A stretch of DNA of 9,480 nt from JAHEDH01 sp965364515 (GCA_965364515.1 CBDTXZ010000117.1:1-9480); one strand, 5' to 3'. Numbered from the stretch's first letter, positions 1-5,816 are shown. Translations and numbers: made by a program. Notes: generated from the sequence alone by a model not told the origin.

Positions 1-7
1 GAGCCGA

Positions 8-412
8 TCACGGCAGTTCGTAGCCGGCCTGCTTCAGCGACGATGCGCCGCTGTAGCCCCACACGGTCACGAGAGGTTCGGCGTCCGAACCGTTCTCGAG
101 GCCGTGGAACACCCCGGCCGGGACGAACACCACGTCTCCGGCGGTCAGCTCCACCTGCTCGTCGCCGATGTGCTTGATGGCCTTGCCCTGGATCACGTAC
201 TCCCACTCTTCGGCATTCGCATGACGATGGATGTCGTGCTTCGAGCCGGGACGGAGCATGGTCCGTCCCACGACCGTCGACTCGGATCCGACGCTCTCGT
301 CGGTGATCAGCCAGCGGACCTCCATGTCCACCCAACCCTCGTCGGCGCTGAGCGAGTCGTCTGGATCCACATCGAGGGCTCTGACGCGGAAGCGGTCTGC
401 GGACTCGGACAT
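8..412 (-). CDS. Cupin-domain protein (single cupin_2 fold)
   Basis: A 134-residue single-domain cupin, probably cytoplasmic because no signal peptide is visible. Both conserved cupin motifs are present. Motif 1 begins at G56 and has H62, H64 and E69, then G76. Motif 2 runs from G92 with P98, G100, H103 and N107 in the canonical spacing. H62, H64, E69 and H103 are the usual metal ligands, so a mononuclear metal site is likely. Small cupins of this type include dioxygenases, isomerases and sugar- or ligand-binding proteins; the substrate cannot be read from the sequence. The ATG at 412 is supported by AGGAG (420-424) seven bases upstream. The gene follows the membrane protein at 485-970 on the same strand with a 72-bp gap, so co-transcription is possible. 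Family call is firm, function unknown. Confidence 0.92.
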   Translation of the reverse strand: MSESADRFRVRALDVDPDDSLSADEGWVDMEVRWLITDESVGSESTVVGRTMLRPGSKHDIHRHANAEEWEYVIQGKAIKHIGDEQVELTAGDVVFVPAGVFHGLENGSDAEPLVTVWGYSGASSLKQAGYELP

Positions 413-419
413 GTGTGCT

Positions 420-424
420 CTCCT
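420..424 (-). promoter_or_regulatory. Ribosome binding site of the cupin gene
   Basis: AGGAG on the minus strand lies 7 nt before the ATG at 412. It fixes that start and shows that this gene can be translated independently of the upstream membrane-protein gene. Confidence 0.7.
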
Positions 425-484
425 GATGGCCTCAGCCGATCCTAGGTCGACGCGGACCTGCTGGACCGGGAGGGCTAGGGGGTT

Positions 485-970
485 TCAGCCGACGAGATTG
501 GCGGCGACCTGACCGATGACGAAACAGCCGACGAGGAATCCGATCACACGAGATGACAACGGTCGGGTCTCGAGCGACGACGTCAACACCTTTGCGGCTA
601 CGACCCCCTGAGCCACGAGCACGACGATCCCGGCTGCCACGAGCAGCCCTGTGATGTCGATTGCGGTCCAGAGCGCACCCAGGCCCATCAACCCGACCGT
701 CAGACCGGAAGTCGCCCCGATCACCAGTGCACTCGGTCCCGTCGAACCGGTCCATTCGAGGATCCACCACAAGGCCAGTGCTCCCGCCATGAGCGTTGCG
801 TAGGCGAACGGAATCCGGCGGAACAACACCTCGTCGGCGAGGAGACCGGGCTCACGGGCCTGATCGAACACCGCTGCGAACAGGCCCGCATGGGAGAGGA
901 GGTCCACACCGACCATCGCCACCCAGGCGAGTCCGATCCGACTCCGGGAGCTGCCGGTCGGCGACGTCAT
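485..970 (-). CDS. Small integral membrane protein of unknown function
   Basis: About 161 residues, with five hydrophobic stretches likely to span the membrane, roughly at residues 12-34, 54-73, 80-101, 104-127 and 140-160. A polar, Ser/Thr-rich N-terminal tail precedes the first helix. The first helix carries D23 and H27, and a short loop with the motif FRRIPFAY (50-57) precedes helix 2. I do not recognise the family, so no function is assigned. The reading frame stays open upstream to a GTG at 1051, but that extension has no ribosome binding site and an atypical His/Cys-rich composition. I therefore chose the ATG at 970. This ATG overlaps the stop codon of a 13-codon mini-ORF (ATGA), which implies translational coupling or, alternatively, a frameshift in the true N-terminus. 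Confidence 0.75.
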   Translation of the reverse strand: MTSPTGSSRSRIGLAWVAMVGVDLLSHAGLFAAVFDQAREPGLLADEVLFRRIPFAYATLMAGALALWWILEWTGSTGPSALVIGATSGLTVGLMGLGALWTAIDITGLLVAAGIVVLVAQGVVAAKVLTSSLETRPLSSRVIGFLVGCFVIGQVAANLVG

Positions 971-1008
971 GACGCATCCGGTCCCGTCGGCGTGGTTGTG
1001 GCAGACAT
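967..1008 (-). CDS. 13-codon leader-like mini-ORF overlapping the membrane-protein start
   Basis: Reading the minus strand, GGGAGG (1017-1022) is followed after 8 nt by an ATG at 1008 and an open frame encoding MSATTTPTGPDAS. Its TGA overlaps the ATG of the downstream membrane-protein gene as ATGA. The ribosome binding site is the best in the region, while the downstream ATG has only a weak one, so translation of the mini-ORF could deliver ribosomes to the membrane-protein start. The composition (Thr, Ser, Pro, Gly) resembles the first residues of the membrane protein, MTSPTGSS. The mini-ORF may therefore be the true N-terminus, separated by a frameshift or a sequencing error. Confidence 0.45.
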   Translation of the reverse strand: MSATTTPTGPDAS

Positions 1009-1016
1009 GGCCGTAT

Positions 1017-1022
1017 CCTCCC
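1017..1022 (-). promoter_or_regulatory. Strong ribosome binding site upstream of the mini-ORF
   Basis: GGGAGG on the minus strand lies 8 nt before the ATG at 1008. It points to that ATG, not to the ATG at 970 that opens the long membrane-protein frame. Confidence 0.55.
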
Positions 1023-1033
1023 GCAGCGGGCGA

Positions 1034-1051
1034 GTGACTCCCCAGAGTCAC
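1034..1051. promoter_or_regulatory. Perfect palindrome in divergent intergenic region, operator candidate
   Basis: GTGACTC, four bases (CCCA), then GAGTCAC form an exact 7-bp inverted repeat. It lies between the minus-strand mini-ORF/membrane-protein gene and the plus-strand Ddn-like gene at 1080. The right half-site is 17 bp upstream of the TACGGT box at 1068-1073, where the -35 element would be expected. A dimeric repressor bound here could block that promoter and might affect the divergent one. The regulator is unknown. Confidence 0.45.
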
Positions 1052-1067
1052 AAGGCCCCTGCCGGGC

Positions 1068-1073
1068 TACGGT
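1068..1073 (+). promoter_or_regulatory. Candidate -10 box of a leaderless promoter (TACGGT)
   Basis: TACGGT matches TAnnnT and ends six bases before the ATG at 1080, which has no Shine-Dalgarno sequence. This spacing would place the transcription start at or next to the start codon, as in leaderless actinobacterial genes. No good -35 hexamer is visible. Confidence 0.4.
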
Positions 1074-1079
1074 CGTTCG

Positions 1080-1496
1080 ATGCGCGACGTCACAGCCAAA
1101 CGGCTCTCCCGTGTCCACGCTGCGCTCTACCGGGTGACCGGTGGAGCGATCGGGCGACGACTCGTCGACAACGACATGCTGCTGGTCACCACGACCGGGC
1201 GAATCACGGGCCGTCCGCACACCGTGCCGCTGCTCTTTCTTCGTGACGGGGACACCCCGGTGGTGTTTGCCTCCTGGGGAGGTCGAGACACTCATCCCGA
1301 GTGGTATCTCAACCTGGTCGCCGACCCGGCCGTCACCGTCCAGATCGACGGGCGTCGACTGACTGCGAGTGCACGCACGGCCACGGGTGAGGAACGGGCG
1401 CGCTGGTGGGCCGCCGCGCAACAGGCCTATGAGGGGTACACCACCTACCAGTCACGCACCGACCGTGAAATCCCGGTCGTCAAGCTCGAGATGTGA
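1080..1496 (+). CDS. Ddn-like deazaflavin (F420)-dependent nitroreductase-family protein
   Basis: A 138-residue protein of the Ddn/DUF385 family, whose members have a split beta-barrel and use reduced F420 to reduce quinones or nitro compounds. Family landmarks appear in order. Residues 34-45 carry LLVTTTGRITGR, continuing through HTVPLLFLRDGD. W66-G67-G68 precede HPEWYLNLVADPAVTV at 72-87. The helical segment with EERARWW is at 104-110. The C-terminal TYQSRTDREIPVVKLE motif ends at 137. The length is typical and no signal peptide is seen. The ATG at 1080 is preceded by a TAnnnT box, not a ribosome binding site. The gene is divergent from the membrane-protein gene and convergent with the DUF1801 gene. 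The physiological substrate is unknown. The family call is firm, and it implies that the organism makes F420. Confidence 0.92.
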   Translation: MRDVTAKRLSRVHAALYRVTGGAIGRRLVDNDMLLVTTTGRITGRPHTVPLLFLRDGDTPVVFASWGGRDTHPEWYLNLVADPAVTVQIDGRRLTASARTATGEERARWWAAAQQAYEGYTTYQSRTDREIPVVKLEM

Positions 1497-1561
1497 GCCG
1501 AGAGCCCGAGCATCCGAGCCGCGAGCAGCAACGTGAACCGGGACCCAGGTGCGATGAGACC

Positions 1562-1999
1562 TCAGCTCGGGTCGGGGTCGGTGACCTCGTCTGCCTGGAT
1601 CAACAGCTCCTCGAAAACCGCAAGGTCGAGGACGTCGAGGGACTTGAATCCAATGCTCGCCGAGCCGAGCTTCACCTTGCCCAGTCGACCCTCGTAGTGC
1701 TGGCCCAGGTACCTGCCGTCGTGCACCGCATTGACGTACACGCTGTAGTGGTCCTTCTGGCGGGCGAGTCCCACCAGGAACCAGTGGACGTCGTCACCTC
1801 TGGGTCGAGGCTGGACGATGTGCCCGTATCCGATGATCTGCTGGTGGGTGCCTCCCCAGAACGGTCCCTCGTACAGGACCCGCCGCCGATTCGGCATCGA
1901 CCGGCTCATCAGCCGGTCGAGCGTCCGCATCGTCTCTGCCACTTCGGGGTCTTCGAGACTGTCGAGATGGGCGTCGACGCCGGTTTCAGAGATCTCCAT
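1562..1999 (-). CDS. DUF1801 (YdhG-like) domain protein
   Basis: A 145-residue soluble protein of the DUF1801 / YdhG-like alpha+beta fold, a family without an established biochemical role. Features in order are an N-terminal helical part with EVAETMRTLDRLM (19-31), the glycine- and aromatic-rich IIGYGHI (55-61), the strand WFLVGLARQKDHYSVYVNAV (73-92), and the closing LGKVKLGSASIGFK (106-119). The last part corresponds to the family's G-x-G-K-x-x-x-K-hydrophobic end, followed by an acidic tail. The ATG at 1999 has no clear Shine-Dalgarno sequence but is preceded by TAGGTT at the spacing expected for a leaderless start. It is the last gene of the minus-strand block and is convergent with the Ddn-like gene, 65 bp away. 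I see no obvious terminator between those two. Confidence 0.82.
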   Translation of the reverse strand: MEISETGVDAHLDSLEDPEVAETMRTLDRLMSRSMPNRRRVLYEGPFWGGTHQQIIGYGHIVQPRPRGDDVHWFLVGLARQKDHYSVYVNAVHDGRYLGQHYEGRLGKVKLGSASIGFKSLDVLDLAVFEELLIQADEVTDPDPS

Positions 2000-2005
2000 C
2001 CAAAG

Positions 2006-2011
2006 AACCTA
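2006..2011 (-). promoter_or_regulatory. Candidate -10 box of a leaderless promoter (TAGGTT)
   Basis: On the minus strand TAGGTT is followed by six bases and then the ATG at 1999. The geometry is the same as at the Ddn-like gene at 1080. A short palindrome, ACTCG-CGC-CGAGT (2014-2026), lies just upstream. No convincing -35 hexamer is seen. Confidence 0.4.
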
Positions 2012-2038
2012 TCACTCGCGCCGAGTGGTGCGAGGCGA

Positions 2039-2057
2039 CGGGAGACCGAGCCTCCCG
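2039..2057 (-). terminator. Candidate hairpin terminator after the six-helix membrane-protein gene
   Basis: CGGGAG (2039-2044) and CTCCCG (2052-2057) form a 6-bp GC stem around a 7-nt loop, beginning 6 nt past the stop codon at 2064. There is no U-tract, which is common in high-GC actinobacteria but lowers confidence. If active, it would separate the DUF1801 gene from the upstream minus-strand genes. Confidence 0.4.
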
Positions 2058-2063
2058 ATGGCC

Positions 2064-2573
2064 TCAGTCCCGTCTGCGCATGGCGCCGAACAGGAGAACG
2101 ACGCCGGCAACGATCAACAGCGCGGGCCAGAGCAGTGAGGCGATGTCGGCGAAGGAACCACCGATCTGTGACAGGCCGATGAGCAATAGGATGCCGCCGG
2201 GGACGAGTGGCCACCAGTGGCTGTCGCCCTTCGAGAGACGGTCGATCACGAAGATCAAGACGAACCCGACTCCGATCCCGATGACCGTGACGTCTCCCGA
2301 GGTGTCGATCAGGCGCTCACCGGTCTGCCCGAGTCCGACGCCCAGGATGATGCTTCCGGCCACCAGGAGCCCGTAGGTGCGCCGCAGGAAGTAGCCGACG
2401 ACGAACAGGGTCCCGATGAAGAACAAGACGCCCTCGTCTCCGAGGCCCTCGAATGCCTGGAGCGCCAACAATCCGAGGCCGGCCACCACGAGGATCGCCC
2501 CTGCGGCAATTCGCCGATTGCGGTCGACGGCAGGGGGCCTGCCCGTTTCGGTGGGTGTCTGTTGTTCGGTCAT
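2064..2573 (-). CDS. Six-helix membrane protein with LiaF/DUF5668-like transmembrane repeats
   Basis: About 169 residues. A polar N-terminal tail (1-20) is followed by hydrophobic segments near 21-42, 48-64, 66-86, 95-111, 121-137 and 144-164, and a short basic C-terminus (MRRRD). The last two helices carry WPLVPGGILLLIGL and WPALLIVAGVVLLF. This W-P-x-hydrophobic-G pattern is typical of LiaI/LiaF-like and DUF5668 transmembrane domains. Only the membrane part is present: the extracytoplasmic beta domain that LiaF-type proteins carry at the C-terminus is absent. A role in envelope-stress sensing is therefore only a family-level guess. The ATG at 2573 is preferred over an in-frame TTG at 2609, which lacks a ribosome binding site. 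AAAGG lies 13 nt before the ATG, slightly far. The gene lies 75 bp downstream of the Ddn-like gene on the same strand. Confidence 0.75.
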   Translation of the reverse strand: MTEQQTPTETGRPPAVDRNRRIAAGAILVVAGLGLLALQAFEGLGDEGVLFFIGTLFVVGYFLRRTYGLLVAGSIILGVGLGQTGERLIDTSGDVTVIGIGVGFVLIFVIDRLSKGDSHWWPLVPGGILLLIGLSQIGGSFADIASLLWPALLIVAGVVLLFGAMRRRD

Positions 2574-2648
2574 GTCCGCATCATCGCCTTTCTGTGCGTT
2601 CTCTCCCAAGAGTCTGAAGACCCCGTCTGACGCGCCGCCACAACACGG

Positions 2649-3104
2649 TCACTCGTCGAGGGTGAATCTGACGACCGGGACGACCGAGGCGACCTTGGTC
2701 GGTTCCGTGAGATCGAGTTCCAGTGCTTTCCCGAGGGCGGCGGCGGCCTTCGGGTGTTGCGTGGCGTATCGCTCGAAGACGTCGGCGGCCGCGTCGACAC
2801 CCAACACCGAGGCGCTCGCCGGGACCGATCGCCGACGACCGGAAGACACCTTCACGGATGGTTGGGCGACGATGTTGCGAAACCAATCCGACCTGGGTCC
2901 CCAGGCCGCTGCGACATGGAGCGACGAGACAGCTCGATCGATGACCTCGAGGACGGTTCTGCGCGGCAGGCCGGAGACACGTCCGACGTGCTCGATCATC
3001 ACAAAGCGACCTCCCAGCAGCCAACCGAGTCCGCCCCGGTACAGCAGAATGGGTGCCCTGGAGAACGACCGGCCGACCCGGCCGGGTGGGGTGCGGGTCG
3101 TCAT
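2649..3104 (-). CDS. Second Ddn-like deazaflavin (F420)-dependent reductase-family protein
   Basis: A 151-residue DUF385/Ddn-type protein, diverged from the copy at 1080-1496. Matching elements are the core HVGRVSGLPRRTVLEVI (39-55), the aromatic WG at 68-69, SDWFRNIVAQPSVKVSSG (72-89) in place of the usual HPxWYxNLxAxPxV, and the terminal VVPVVRFTLDE. The terminal R-x-IPVV motif of the other copy is altered, and the middle helix (KAAAALGKALELD) differs. The two are thus paralogues from separate subgroups and not a recent duplication. The frame extends upstream to 3203 with an Arg-rich stretch, but GGGAGG (3110-3115) five bases before the ATG at 3104 fixes the start. It lies 99 bp downstream of the cyclase-repeat gene. 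F420 or another flavin cofactor is inferred from the family only. Confidence 0.88.
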   Translation of the reverse strand: MTTRTPPGRVGRSFSRAPILLYRGGLGWLLGGRFVMIEHVGRVSGLPRRTVLEVIDRAVSSLHVAAAWGPRSDWFRNIVAQPSVKVSSGRRRSVPASASVLGVDAAADVFERYATQHPKAAAALGKALELDLTEPTKVASVVPVVRFTLDE

Positions 3105-3109
3105 CGCCA

Positions 3110-3115
3110 CCTCCC
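3110..3115 (-). promoter_or_regulatory. Ribosome binding site deciding the start of the second Ddn-like gene
   Basis: GGGAGG on the minus strand lies 5 nt before the ATG at 3104. It rules against the longer in-frame start at 3203. A possible -10 box, TAGAGT (3133-3138, minus), lies a little further upstream, so the gene may have its own promoter. Confidence 0.7.
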
Positions 3116-3203
3116 GTCTCGCGACCCTTCGTACTCTATGCACCGGACGACGAGGGCGATTGGATGCGAGTCGGTCGGGGCGTAGGAGCGCCTGTGACGA
3201 CAC

Positions 3204-5804
3204 TCAGTGCTCGGGCCGGGCGGCTCGGATGATCTCCTCCAGGGCGGCAACCCTGGGTCCCGGTCTGGCCAGCTCCTTGGCGAGCTCGAGGTGACCGACC
3301 GCTTCGTCGGTGCGGTCGAGCTCGAGCAACGCCAGGCCCATCGCATACTGGCCGTTCGGATGGCCCGGGTCATCGTCCAGGAGTCGCCCGAAGTACTCGG
3401 TCGCCGGCTCGGGGTGGAGCCGGAACAGATCTCTCGACGCGTCGAGGTGCGGGTAGTCCAGTGCGAGCCGGAGCGCATCGGCGATGCGCCCCGCCAGCCG
3501 ATGTGTCTCGATCGCGGTTCCCATCGGGCCGCTCGGATGGTGGTCGAGCGCCAGGTACCACCGCAGCAGCGTGTCGCCATCCCAACGGCCAGGCGGCTTC
3601 GCGAGCAGTGACGTGAGGACGCCGACCTCGGGACGCATCCCCTCGGATCGCATGCGCTCCACCCATTCACGAGCTGTCTCGAAGTCCTCGGCACGCTCGA
3701 CCAGAGCCCGGAATGCTCCTTCGTTCGGTTCGACGATGGGCGACAGACGACGCATCACCCTCGTCGCTTCCCGATAGTCGCCGGCCTTCTGCAGCAGGGT
3801 TGTGAGCAACTGAGACGTCGGATCGATCCCGAGCGCCCCCATCCTCTCGAGCCATCGGAGTGCCGTGTCCAGGTCGTCGGCGCCGGCCATCAACGGAAGG
3901 AAGACCTCTGCGCTCGAGCGGACCTCCGCCGCATCCATCAGGTCGAGGAGTCGTTCACCCGAGCCGGTGTCGTTCGTGAGCGAAGCGAGCGTCTTGAACG
4001 TTTCGACATTGGCCTGGACGCCGCGATCCCTCATCTCCTCGAGCAACGCCACGCCGGCGTCGAAGTCGGGAGCGCGACCGATCAGCGTCCGATAGGTCTC
4101 CGCGTTCGGGGAGACATTCGAAGAGGGCATCTCGTGCAGCCACGCCGACGCCGTCTCGAAGTCCGGGGCGCGGGCGATCAGAGCCTTGAAGACTTCGTTG
4201 TTCGGTCGCACGCCTCTGCGCCCCATCTCTGCGAGCCAACCGACCGCCGTGGCGTAGTCCGTCGATCGGGCGATCAACGTCTTGAAGGTCTCGGCGCTCG
4301 GGGACACCTCGGCCGACTCCATCTGGCGAAGCAGGCCGAGCGCCAGTTCCTGGTCGGGGGCGCGGGCCATCAGCGTGTTGAACGTCGTGACGTCCGGGGC
4401 GACCTTCTGACGGCGCATCTCGGCGAGCAGATCCGTGGCCTCGCCGTATCGCGGCGCCCTGGCGATCAACGTGTTGAAGGTCTGGACGTCAGGGGGAATC
4501 CGCTGGTCGATCATGACCTTGAGCCACTGACCGGCCGACTCCGAGTCGGGTGCGGCTGCGATCACACGGTTGAAGACGGAGGCATCGGGTGTCACCGACC
4601 ACTTGCGCATCAGGTCCAGCACGCCGATGGCGGCGTCGTAGCCGGGAGCCCGGGCGACCAACCGGCCGAACACTCCCAGATCCGGTCGGACGCCGCGGTC
4701 GGCGAACCCGGTCAACAATGTCAGGGCTCGACGAAACGACGGCGCCTTCGAGATCAACACGTGCAGCATGTCGACGCCTGCCGCCACTCCGTCTTCTTCG
4801 ACGTCTGCGAGCAGATCCATGGCGACGTCGAAGTCGGGAGCTCGTGCCATGAGCGCCGTGTACACGGTCTGGTCCGGGCGGACACCTTTCAGTCGGAGAT
4901 TCGCCACCCATCTGGTCGCTTCGTCGAAGGTGGGTGAGCGCTCGACGAGCGCGACCAGCGTGGCGGCGTCAGGGGCGGTCGGGCTCTCCATCAGACGAGT
5001 CATCAGCTCGAGGATCGAGTCGTACGAAGGAGAGTTGGCGATGAGCCGATTCCACCGCTGGATGGTGCGCGGGTCCCCCGGGGTCTCCAGTGCGGCTCCG
5101 TCACCGTCGATCTGACTCGCTGCGCGCAGAGACGCCTCTGCAGCGTCGTCGAGGCGTCCCGTGCGCGAGAGCACGTACACATAGGCGGCTGCGGCGTCCC
5201 AGTCCTCCGCTGCCTCGATCCGCAGTTCTTCGAGCGACCACAGTGGGAGCTCTTCCTCCCATTTGACCGAACGCGCCGGACGTGAGCCGGGGTCGACTCG
5301 CGAGGTGAGGAAGTCCCGCATGATGAGACTGTGAACGGCACTGTCGATCACGATCTCGTTCGGGTAGCAGAAGGCCGCACTGCGGTTCGCTCTTCGCGCC
5401 GAGTCGCCGACCCAGTCGAATGAGCCGTGCCACAGCTGGACCCGGATGTCTCTTCCAGTGCAGATCGCCATTCGGAGACTCGGGATCCTGGTCGACGGCA
5501 GCCCGGTCCGTCGCTGCATCTCGTCGACGAAGGTCTCTCGCATGAGCGTCGCCAACGCGCACAGTCGCTCGGCGTCGCGCACCTCCGGGGACATCAGCAT
5601 CCACCCATCACCGGTGAACTTGATCAGCAGATCCTCGAACCTCAGGGCCTCCAGATGTGGCTCGATCTGGGCGACCAGTGCACGATTGAACCGGTCGAGC
5701 TCCACCTGCGTCATGCGCAGCCCCGGCATGGTCGACTCGATCATGTCGATGCCGAGGCAATAGACGAGGCGGACCTCGCCGGTTCCGATGCGCACACGTT
5801 CCAT
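3204..5804 (-). CDS. Class III nucleotidyl cyclase domain fused to a 32-residue pentatricopeptide-like repeat array
   Basis: An 866-residue soluble protein with no signal peptide or membrane segment. Residues about 10-160 form a class III cyclase homology domain. Metal aspartates align at D20 (LGIDMIEST) and D66 (KFTGDGW), and the adenine-selecting pair is K62 and D130. Transition-state Arg is R141, but the position four residues earlier, normally Asn, is R137. A TPR-like pair lies at 200-233. Residues 248-726 contain 15 tandem repeats in exact 32-residue register (one of 31). The consensus is x-x-x-F-N/K-x-L-I-A-R-A-P-x-F-x-x-A-x-x-L-L-x-x-M-x-x-x-G-V-x-P-D/N, which is the PPR pattern shortened by three residues between its two helices. 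A degenerate 16th unit and a TPR (about 816-849) follow. The ATG at 5804 is preferred over a GTG at 5825 because GGAAGG lies 6 nt upstream. The AAA/NACHT ATPase found in many actinobacterial cyclase-TPR proteins is absent. Function is unknown; nucleotide signalling linked to RNA or protein binding is an inference. Confidence 0.85.
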   Translation of the reverse strand: MERVRIGTGEVRLVYCLGIDMIESTMPGLRMTQVELDRFNRALVAQIEPHLEALRFEDLLIKFTGDGWMLMSPEVRDAERLCALATLMRETFVDEMQRRTGLPSTRIPSLRMAICTGRDIRVQLWHGSFDWVGDSARRANRSAAFCYPNEIVIDSAVHSLIMRDFLTSRVDPGSRPARSVKWEEELPLWSLEELRIEAAEDWDAAAAYVYVLSRTGRLDDAAEASLRAASQIDGDGAALETPGDPRTIQRWNRLIANSPSYDSILELMTRLMESPTAPDAATLVALVERSPTFDEATRWVANLRLKGVRPDQTVYTALMARAPDFDVAMDLLADVEEDGVAAGVDMLHVLISKAPSFRRALTLLTGFADRGVRPDLGVFGRLVARAPGYDAAIGVLDLMRKWSVTPDASVFNRVIAAAPDSESAGQWLKVMIDQRIPPDVQTFNTLIARAPRYGEATDLLAEMRRQKVAPDVTTFNTLMARAPDQELALGLLRQMESAEVSPSAETFKTLIARSTDYATAVGWLAEMGRRGVRPNNEVFKALIARAPDFETASAWLHEMPSSNVSPNAETYRTLIGRAPDFDAGVALLEEMRDRGVQANVETFKTLASLTNDTGSGERLLDLMDAAEVRSSAEVFLPLMAGADDLDTALRWLERMGALGIDPTSQLLTTLLQKAGDYREATRVMRRLSPIVEPNEGAFRALVERAEDFETAREWVERMRSEGMRPEVGVLTSLLAKPPGRWDGDTLLRWYLALDHHPSGPMGTAIETHRLAGRIADALRLALDYPHLDASRDLFRLHPEPATEYFGRLLDDDPGHPNGQYAMGLALLELDRTDEAVGHLELAKELARPGPRVAALEEIIRAARPEH
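3627..5063 (-). repeat. Fifteen tandem 96-bp coding repeats (PPR-like array)
   Basis: The region encoding residues 248-726 of the cyclase-repeat protein has a 96-bp period with 14 units of 32 codons and one of 31 codons (residues 664-694). Stretches such as gcgatcaacgt-ttgaa recur at the same phase, for example near 4272 and 4464, with a variant near 4369. Units are diverged at DNA level except for the helix-A segment. This suggests old expansion with selection on the protein, not recent duplication. The repeat is fully explained by coding and is not a CRISPR array. Confidence 0.9.
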
Positions 5805-5810
5805 CACGGA

Positions 5811-5816
5811 CCTTCC
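5811..5816 (-). promoter_or_regulatory. Ribosome binding site of the cyclase-repeat gene
   Basis: GGAAGG on the minus strand lies 6 nt before the ATG at 5804, which decides this start over the GTG at 5825. Just upstream, TAGTGT (5827-5832, minus), within the most AT-rich patch of the gap, is a weak candidate -10 box. Confidence 0.65.

Noticed and set aside
444..459. Short inverted repeat AGGTC-N6-GACCT between the membrane-protein and cupin genes
   Set aside because: A 5-bp stem is expected by chance at this GC content and it has no terminator-like context.
971..1051. N-terminal extension of the membrane protein from a GTG at 1051 (His/Cys-rich, possible metal site)
   Set aside because: It has no ribosome binding site and an unusual composition, and it runs through the palindrome and the better-supported mini-ORF in another frame.
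4134..4937. Plus-strand 267-codon frame with periodic sequence
   Set aside because: Its periodicity is just the antisense reading of the 96-bp PPR-like coding repeats. The minus-strand reading has the clear domain signature and ribosome binding site.
3627..5063. Tandem 96-bp periodicity as a possible CRISPR array or satellite
   Set aside because: Units are entirely coding, diverged, unspaced and in one reading frame. There are no identical short repeats with unique spacers and no cas genes.
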